Program-made: the position numbers and the translations under genes | Notes under the pieces: model-generated | Database searches by the model: none | Seen by the model: the letters and a program-made list of their open reading frames with translations, nothing else | What the model was told of the DNA's origin: nothing | In this document: positions 56,522 through 64,000 of the stretch, one piece after another | Numbering within the stretch: position 1 is the stretch's first letter | Layout of the letters: each line of letters begins with the position of its first letter | Assembly (NCBI GenBank): GCA_033398695.1 | Contig: CM065804.1 | Coordinates: 15,299,001-15,363,000 of the forward strand | DNA from: Orobanche coerulescens | Taxonomy: Eukaryota; Streptophyta; Magnoliopsida; Lamiales; Orobanchaceae | Reading direction: 5' to 3' | Length of the DNA: 64,000 bases

Positions 56522-58735
56522 GACCCCTTCTCCACTATGAATCTCCAAGCCCATTTAGCGAGTAGCGCTAAATTAACATCCGACAACCTCGGAATACCCA
56601 GCCCCCCTTCTTTCTTGGAAGTAGTGATCACCTCCCAAGCCACCCAATGAACCTTTTTCACTTCCTCTCAACCGGACCACAAGAAGTTTCTCATTAATCT
56701 TTCCATATGCTCCAACACTTTCACCGGAGCCTTATAAAGAGACAAATAGTAGATAGGTAGGCTTGATAAAACAGACTTTATAAGAGTTAACCTACCCCCC
56801 ATTGACAAAGTTCTCGCCTTCCATGATGAGAGTTTATTTTGAATTGTATCAATCACCGGGTTCCAATGACAAACCCGATTCATATTCGCACCAACCCGAA
56901 TTCCCAAGTAATCAAAAGGCAACACACCCACTCTACACCCAATAAGATCCGCCATATTTTCTGCTTCCGAATCAGCAACGCCAACCCCATACATATAAGA
57001 TTTCTGTAAATTGATTTTTAAACCCGAACATACATGAAAAACCCGAAGCACCCTAGCAACATTTTCCAAATTATCTTTCGACCACTCTCCAACTATTAAA
57101 GCATCATCTGCCTAGAATAAATGAGAGAGCACCTTTGACTCGCCCCCAAACCATATCCCCTTTATTTCACCTAATTCCACCACTTTGTCTAGCATACAGT
57201 GAAGAACTTCCATAGCCACCAAAAAGAGAAAAGGAGATAAAGGGTCTCCTTGACGAACCCCTTTTTCACACTGGAATTAAAAACGTAGGGGGGGCGTTAA
57301 CCAGGACTGCCGAGCGAGCCGACTCTAATATACCCTTCACCCAATTACACCACCTAAACGGGAAGCCCATCTGATCCATCGTAGATAACAGAAAACCCCA
57401 GTTTACGTTGTCGTACGCCTTCTCAAAATCAAGCTTCAACAAAAACGCCCTCTTACCAGACTTCTTAATCCACCCCATAGCCTCATTAATCATGAAAGGG
57501 CCATCCACAATAAATCTCCCTCTAAGAAAAGCAGATTGAGTGCCCGAAATAATCGTATCCATAGCCTTCCTAATCCGACTGGATAAGACCTTGGATATAA
57601 CCTTACTAATAATCCCTACTAAGTTGATGGGTCTATAATCATTTAAGCCCACCGGAGTTTTGGATTTAGGGATCAAAGTAATAAAAGAGGAACTGCACCC
57701 TCTACTAATGACCCCATGTTCATGAAAACGATCAAACATATTAGTAAAATCATCCTCCAAGAAACTCCAAAAAATCTTGATAAACCTGAAATTAAAGTCG
57801 TCTGGACCCGGTGCTCTAGACAGCTTCCCTAATCTCATCTCTGGAAAATCTCTTTATTAAAGCATCACCACTGTCCCTTTGAAGCCGTTTCATATTATCA
57901 CATTTCACCAGAGGTCTTCTCTTCAAGACATCCATAAAGTGTATTCGGAAGTGCCTAAGAACCTCCTTTTTAACCAGAGTCGGTTTCGACACCCACACCC
58001 CATCAACATTCAATCCCGGAATCGAGTTGAAGCCTTTCTCCCACTAACCATCCCATGAAAGAAAGCCGAATTTTCATCCCCGTCTATGGCCCATCTCACT
58101 CTAGATTTTTGTTTCAAGTCCCGATTAGAACACAAATTCAAAAAGTCCACCCCTTTTCTACACTCTTCCATCACCCAAACTTCCTCTTCCTCCAATTCCC
58201 TTTCTTCCATAGCGATCTCTAATTTTTCCAACTCTTCCTTCATATTGTTCATCTCCTCCCCTTCCTTCTTAAGAATTTTCTTCCACCATTGTTTAAGGGA
58301 CTGTCTTAAAAATCTAAACTTAGCCATAATGATCTCGTCCGGGTTACCCAGAAAATCACATTCTTCAAAAGCTTTCACCACCACCCTTTCGCAATCATCC
58401 CTGCTAAGCCAAAAATTGAACCATCTAAATGGTTTAGGCCCAAAATTAGAATCAACCAAAGTCATAAGAAGAGGACAATGATCCGAATATTCCCTAGGGA
58501 GAGCCCTTAAGCAAGCTGACGGCCATCTATTGAAAAAAGCATGACAAACCAACACCTATCAATCTTGCTCAATTTATGATCCTTACATTTGCCCGCCAAA
58601 AAAGTATATTTAAAACCTCTCATATAATATTCATTAAGGCCCATATCATCAATAAATTTGTTAACATCTGTAGCAATCCCTTGGCTAAAACTGGAATTCC
58701 TGCGCTCCTCCGGACGACGAACATCATTAATTATG
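56522..58735 (-). pseudogene. LINE (L1-type) 5' half: endonuclease remnant and reverse transcriptase
   Basis: On minus from 58735: the C-terminal part of an APE-like endonuclease (DVRRPEERRNSSFSQG, KLSKIDR, YSDHCPLL), a linker rich in Glu/Lys, then RT with APGPDDFNFRFIK, LIPKSKTPVGLNDYRPINL, GTQSAFLRGRFIVDG and LKLDFEKAYDNVNW. The catalytic-box area near 57105 reads HLF-stop-ADDAL: a TAG sits right before ADD. RT thumb sequence continues to 56668 and 56522. Several frame changes and a truncated 5' end make it dead. TE-I interrupts it between VEKGS and IWRDT. Confidence 0.92.
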
Positions 58736-58739
58736 TAAT

Positions 58740-61700
58740 ATTTTGTCCCATAGGATTTTCCTAGTAAAATTTTTAATGAGGCAGTCTAGATGCATATTTT
58801 AGAAATAATTATGTACTCTTTTTTCTCATAGAGATGAAGCTACAATTAACTACCTTGCAAACCTCGACCCGTTGCTGATCGATAAGCCCAGTTATCGAGC
58901 CTTTTAATCGATTTTAGTTTATTATGCTGTCTTTATTTATTTTATGTCCAAAACTGTTATGGGTTTTTTAGGGTTCGTGGCCTTTCTCACCTAGTGTTTA
59001 TTTGCATGGATTGCTGTTTTTTAGACTTGAAATATTTTTATTGAGTTTAGGATTTCCCCTTCTTCCTATCTCGCGGTATTCGTTGAATCAACGCCTTGAT
59101 AGAAGGTGTTAATCGTTCTAGCGATACGCCCGCTGCATCATTTTCCCTTCTGTCCGATTTTTCCCATGAGGTTTTTCGGTTTAAGGTTTTTAATAATGCA
59201 CACATTCATTTAAATTACAGTGCCACATTCGAGGGGGAGTGTTGTAAATATGGACATGGCACACATATCAAGGAAAAATTTGCCTATAAAAGAAGCCATA
59301 GGTTTTGAGGAGAATGAATGTATTACGAGTGAATGAAAAATTCTTCCTCAATTATATATGTGTGTGTATTATCTTGTACCGTAAGTATTGGATACTCCCA
59401 ATACTAAAAACATACATACTACGTTAGAAATTAGCTAGACTTGAATCAGGGTCGGCCTCGAGATTTCCGGGACCCTACGCAAAAAAGAAAGAGTGGCCTC
59501 TAAAAACTAAAGTTGTATTTATTTTTTTTTGCTAACTAGAAATAACATATGGTGTCTTCCATAATTGCCCGACTTCATAGTTTTAATATAAAATATAAAG
59601 TGAAATATATGCCAGGAAAAAAGGACCGAATAATATTCTATATGCAATGAAAAAGACTTCCAATAATAAAGTTTTCACAAACTCAAAAACTTCACCAATC
59701 AATTTATTTTATTATGATAAACACAAATGAAAGAGCAAAAAAAAAATACTATATTTTAGATAAATATACTATGAATATACTACATATAAATAAACAATGA
59801 GTATAAATAAAAGAAGAGAAGAATTAAATACATACACATTATCAAGAAATAATATATAAATAGTTTTTTTTTAATAATAATTTTTTTTTTTTTAAATTTG
59901 GGCCCCTAAATTTGGGGGCCCTAAGCAAATGGCTATGCAGCCCCAAGTAAGGGCCGGCACGTCTTGAATTTCACTACACTATATAAATTTACTTTTATGT
60001 TAATAAAAATAAAGAAAGTGTAATTGATCCCCCATGCATTGTATGAACTGACATCTAATTTGAGCAGAAAAGCATAAATTGACGGATACATCCTTCACGG
60101 CGCACACATGGTGAATTTCTGCACCCTGCAGCAGTGAACCGGAACCCAAACCTGACTTAAACGAAATTAAGACTCCTGTGGGTTCCGAGTGTACGAACTT
60201 CCACCCTGAAAAATTTTCAAAACACTGTTCATATCGTTTCACCGCGGTTTCATTTGAAGAACTCTCCATCTGAAAAAAAATCATCTCTCTCTCTCTCTAA
60301 AACGAAAATGCTTGCATTCAAGTATGTTAACCCGTTTCAATATTCATTTTAAAGTTTGGTTATTCATTTGAGGAATGCTAATGTAGAAAATGATTTATTT
60401 TCGTTTTTGTACGTAGTTGAGTGCACTTTCCTATTGCATCTCCGTCCTATAATTTGGTGTAAGAATTGTTGATCTATTGTGCATCACTATTTTCAGCCCT
60501 ATGTCAAAATACAGCCCGGCCCGGGCCATGGGCCGACCAACCAAATTTTTGGGCTGGGCTTAACTTCAAATTTCCAGATCCAAAATTTAACGGACTTTTT
60601 TGACCCGATGGGGCAAGTAAGTCCGGGCGGCCCAGATGGCCCGATACAATTTTACACTGCATGGGTTGGGCCATCAAAATAGCGGCCCAATTTTTTTTCA
60701 TCTCGGGCCGACCCTACCCTATTTCTTCATTGGCCCGGCCCAATCAATTTGGCAGCTCCTATTTATGGCGACTGTTATGCCTCGGTCAACTTTGGTTGTT
60801 GAATTTTTATACGAAGATGCAAGGATATAATTTTTTTACGTTCCATAACTTTTTACTTTTTCAAAAATCGTCCCAAAAAAGTTAATTTATCCAATTACGT
60901 TTCAATTTTATGCCAACTTTACAATTTACGTCCCAAAACGTCGACAAGCACGAAACGACTTCGTTTCGCCCCCTGTGCCGCTCACGTATTTTTTTAATTA
61001 GTGATTTCCGTTGACCTAGTCTATGTGGATTTACGTGGCACCAGTTGACCAATAAAATAATAGGAGATGGACACATCATTAATTATAATAGATATTAAAC
61101 TAAAAAAATCAAAAAAAAAAAGAAGAAAGAAAAGAAACTATTTTTCGCATCCTAAAAAATGATGCCCAACATTCCCATCGGTGAAATTTAGGGGTGTTCA
61201 AAAATATCTGATATCTGATCCGAAATATCCAAAAATCTGAAGTTCCAGATATTCGAAAATTCGGATATCCGAAGTTCGGATATCCGGAACTTCGGATTCG
61301 GATATCGGATGGTACTTTTCAGAAAAATCGGATATCCGAAATATCCGAAAAATTCTAAAAATTTTAATTTTTTATATTTTAAATAATAAAAGGTATTCGG
61401 ATATTCGAATATCCGATATCCATATCCAAAGTTTTTTTCGAATATTCGGATATCCGATATCCAAATCCGAATATTTTTTTCGAATATAAAGATATCCGAA
61501 TATAATTTATATTTTTTTCGGATACGGATATCGGATGTCAAAATATACTATTCGAATTTTCAGATATCCGTAATTCCGGATATCCAGTTTTGAAAACCCC
61601 TAGTGAAATTAGGATGTAATTGGATAAATTAACTTTTTTGGGTCCATCTCCTATTATTGGGACCCCTAAAAAAATTATGGGACGTAAAAAAATTCTATCC

Positions 61701-62138
61701 CGATATGTCCATCTCCTATTATTTCATTGGTCAACTGGTGCCACGTAAATCCACATAGGTTAGGTCACCGAAAATCTCTAATTAAAAAACACTTTGGGAC
61801 GTAAATTGTAAAGTTAGCGTAAAATTGGAATGTAGATGGATAAATTAACTTTTTTGGGACGTTTTTGGAAAAAGTAAAAAGTTATGGGATGTAAAAAAAT
61901 TCTATCCCCGAAGATGAAATAATAGTTGGTACTATCACAATTTCTTATAAACTAATTAAGTTCAGTTAGTTAAGGGTTTGAGCATTGCTTATATTCCTGG
62001 CAATAAAATTTGTTATTTTTTTTTAAAAAAATAACTTAAGATTAAGAATATCAAGACGGTTAACATGTGTCTGAATCTAAATCTTTTTCTTAGTTTAGTT
62101 GAGAAGCGACCGTAAGGTTAACAGTGATACATAATATT
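58740..62138. repeat. Composite repeat R3 (3.4 kb)
   Basis: Collinear with R1. Contains the copia tail and LTR (59240-59416), hAT-like MITE (59447-59962, TSD CTTGAAT), small ORF (60269-60000), GGCCC tract (60513-60747), Mutator-like MITE (60822-61909, TSD GAAGATGCA/GAAGATGAA) and nested hAT MITE (61189-61602, TSD GTGAAATT). An 18-base deletion near 59820 distinguishes it from R1 and R2. Confidence 0.9.
60822..61909. mobile_element. Mutator-like foldback MITE in R3, with nested hAT MITE
   Basis: Same element and same nested insertion as in R1, at 61189-61602 for the inner MITE. The nine-base flanking repeat is better preserved here (one mismatch). Confidence 0.78.
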
Positions 62139-62591
62139 GACGTCTGATTTGGTCAACATCACGTGTGTTGATCTGGACGAATGGATCGAAGCCACGTGGA
62201 AAATAATAAATAAGATGAAAAGGATTAGATCACTAAATTTTATTAATGACCCTAATATGAAGTAGAGCCGAGCTGATTATTTTTTAGCCGGTATGTCTAC
62301 TTTTCTCACTTGTTACAAATTCTCTCTTTTTTCTCTCTTTTTATCATAAATGCCAAAAATCCAAAAGTTCAGTTTCTACTGTACATTCCTTCCATATATA
62401 GACAATCTGGGCCAGTCAGGAGATGACAACTGGCGAATGTTGGGAATATGCCCAAAACACTTGTCAGCCTGCAAATATGCCTTAGACACGTGGCGGTCTC
62501 TAAGGGTTGCCTCGGGAAGGGACATGACAACATGCATTAATTGGCATGTGTGCCCGCCCCGCATGCTTCTAGCGATACTTATCCACTGGGG

Positions 62592-62675
62592 TCGGTCCTC
62601 GGGTCTACCGCCCTCAGGTTGGTCCTCGGGTCTCCCGCCGCTCAGGTCGGTCCTCGGGTCCCCTGCCGCTCAGGT
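62592..62675. repeat. 28-bp tandem repeat, three copies
   Basis: Units of 27-28 bp of the form TCGGTCCTCGGGTC-(6-7 nt)-GCTCAGG at 62592, 62619 and 62647. Confidence 0.85.
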
Positions 62676-63156
62676 CGGCCTTGTCGTATTCTTGAGTTGG
62701 AGCGTTTTTATCTTCGATCAGATCGGCCCTTCCGGATCGGGTACCGGGTCGGCTTTGACGTCTCTGTCCGGTCCGATTTTTAACGAGCCCAGGAGAAAAT
62801 CGGATTCATAATTGGTTTGGCTTTGCTCAGCCGGTTCAGCCGCCTGGATTGCATACGTGGATGCCAAGGTGGATGGGCTATCAACAAGGGCCCCCGAGTC
62901 CAGGGCCGTGCCGGGTTGGCCGGGGCTGGGGTCGTTTCATACTGAGGCCGATCCGGCTTGTGGGAGGATAAGATCTCTCGAAGGGACGCCTCTTCGAGAG
63001 TCGCGTCGATTCGATTTCCGGATTATTAGGTGTCATGATGAGGGAGACGCGTGGCGGAATCTGATTTGATGACTTGTTCACGCGCCTTCGATTTTCGCGA
63101 CGGTTCAGTATGAATCGTCGCGCCACGCGCTGGGAATTTAATGCCTATCTTCCCCT

Positions 63157-63164
63157 ATAAATAT
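63157..63164 (+). promoter_or_regulatory. TATA box of the right-edge gene
   Basis: CCCCTATAAATATAACG, a near-consensus plant TATA box, 118 bases before the ATG at 63282. Confidence 0.65.
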
Positions 63165-63281
63165 AACGTCTCCTTCTTCAGTATTCCCTTCGCCATTTTT
63201 GAATTTAATTTTCCGGCGTTCTTTTCCTGATTATATAGAGACTTTCCCGGTAAGCTCATTTTACCCCCTTTTTCATTTAAG

Positions 63282-64000
63282 ATGTCGGAGCTGAGGGGCG
63301 AGACAGCGGCGGAGTTGACCGTGTCGCCAGACCGCACGGGTGTGGCAGATCTGTCGGTAGGCGGAGTTCCTGTCGACTTTAGTGTCGAGGAAGAAGAAGG
63401 CGAGATCGCGAGGTCGCCGGGATCTGGAGAGGTGGAGATGGCGGTGCCGTTGACGGCCGTCGGAGGGATTCAGGTGGAAGAAGGGGTCGAGTCGGTGGTG
63501 GCTTGGACTCGCCCTCGGCCGTTCCCTTTCGTGGAGGCGGAGTGGGATTCGGCCTCAATTCGCAGCACCGTTACAGAAGAGCAATTAGCGGCTTGGCGGC
63601 TGCGATTTAAGATCCCGACTAGGGTGCAGATGTTCATTCCGAATCCCGAGGAGAGGCCTCACACTCCGTCCGTTGGTTGTACGGCGGTGTACTACCACTC
63701 TCTGCTGGCAGGGCTGAGGTTTCCGCTCCCGTTAGCCTTCTCTCAGTGGCTAAGGCAGTGGGGCCTTCCAGTCCCCCAAATCCATTCGAATTCCTGGGCT
63801 CGGGTGGTAGGTCTTTTCATCATTTTCAACCAGCACGGCTGGCCCGAGCCCAGCTTTGAGGAGTTCAACAGTCTCTTTCTATGGAGGTCGGTCGGCAGAT
63901 CCGGTTCCGGCTGGTTTTACCTGACAGCCCCGTATGCCATGCATAAAGAATTAGTGGATGTGCCGGAGACCATCCATAGCTGGAAGGAGCAGTGGTTCTA
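63282..64000 (+). CDS. Partial gene of the 'putative gypsy-type transposase' (antisense ORF) family, runs off the window
   Basis: From the ATG at 63282 (MSELRGETAAELTV) the frame stays open for 239 codons to the last base. An acidic N-terminus (residues 30-60, EEEEGEIARSPGSGEVE) is followed by a domain that aligns with exon 1 of the TE-F antisense gene: WRLRFKIPTRVQMFIPN against WRAKFHVPSSVSLYVAT, GLRFPLPL against DLRFLLPF, and HSNSWARVVGLFIIFNQHG against TPNAWLQIVSTLTLFGGH. The first intron would lie beyond the window. It may be the antisense gene of a minus-strand Tat element to the right, or a stand-alone domesticated copy. It is the longest undamaged frame of this family here. Confidence 0.8.
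   Translation, partial: MSELRGETAAELTVSPDRTGVADLSVGGVPVDFSVEEEEGEIARSPGSGEVEMAVPLTAVGGIQVEEGVESVVAWTRPRPFPFVEAEWDSASIRSTVTEEQLAAWRLRFKIPTRVQMFIPNPEERPHTPSVGCTAVYYHSLLAGLRFPLPLAFSQWLRQWGLPVPQIHSNSWARVVGLFIIFNQHGWPEPSFEEFNSLFLWRSVGRSGSGWFYLTAPYAMHKELVDVPETIHSWKEQWF

Larger units (their letters stand above)
62139..63281 (+). other. Upstream region of the right-edge gene
   Basis: Sequence after R3 becomes GC-richer. It contains a 28-bp tandem repeat (62592-62675), a TATA box (63157-63164) and a leader to the ATG. If the gene belongs to a minus-strand Tat element, this region should include that element's 3' LTR, but I could not place TG...CA ends with confidence. No gene seen. Confidence 0.45.

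Noticed and set aside
62350..62811. 153-codon plus-strand frame before the right-edge gene
   Set aside because: Covers the 28-bp tandem repeat, lacks any domain, and sits upstream of the TATA box of the following gene.

Overview
The window is nuclear DNA of a flowering plant, and almost all of it is mobile-element sequence. The evidence is Ty3/gypsy chromovirus and Tat-lineage LTR retrotransposons, a Ty1/copia remnant, an L1-type LINE, a Stowaway MITE, and hAT-like and Mutator-like MITEs, each with its own target-site duplication (TSD). I found no convincing ordinary host gene, no tRNA or rRNA gene and no prokaryotic signal. The species cannot be named from this sequence.

Left part (1-38 kb) is a stack of nested LTR elements, most seen only as right-hand halves because the left halves lie before base 1. 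TE-A (1-7531, minus, gag-only, TR-GAG-like) sits inside the left LTR of TE-B (7532-16124, minus, Tekay/Del-type chromovirus with decayed gag-pol). TE-B sits inside the leader of TE-C (16125-21133, minus, leader plus 3.6-kb LTR). TE-C interrupts a plus-strand LTR of which only 52 bp remain (TE-D, 21134-21185). TE-D abuts TE-E (minus, Tat lineage, gag-pol with second RNase H; 21186-24568 and 32623-36859). TE-E is split by TE-F (24569-32622, plus, TSD AACAC), a pol-deleted relative that keeps gag and an antisense gene. TE-E itself sits in an LTR of TE-G (36860-37893), next to a further LTR tip, TE-H (37894-37998), and then a copia remnant.

Right part (38-64 kb): a 3.4-kb composite repeat occurs as R1 (38894-42299), truncated R2 (45170-46607) and R3 (58740-62138). 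It contains a short copia LTR, a hAT-like MITE, a GGCCC-rich tract, and a Mutator-like MITE that itself carries a hAT MITE. Between R2 and R3 lies a 5'-truncated LINE (minus), interrupted by TE-I (47694-56521, plus, TSD GACCC), a second gag-only element related to TE-A. At the right edge an open frame from 63282 runs off the window. It is related to the antisense gene of TE-F.

Main observations: (1) every large LTR family here carries an array of short CG-rich palindromes just upstream of its TATA box, with a different spelling in different families; (2) the antisense gene of TE-F has its own TATA box and three GT-AG introns whose removal keeps one reading frame; (3) TE-E and TE-F each carry four hairpins with an invariant CTAAC loop and varying, largely compensated stems; (4) tandem repeats in the transcribed LTR part and hairpins next to the primer-binding site recur across families.
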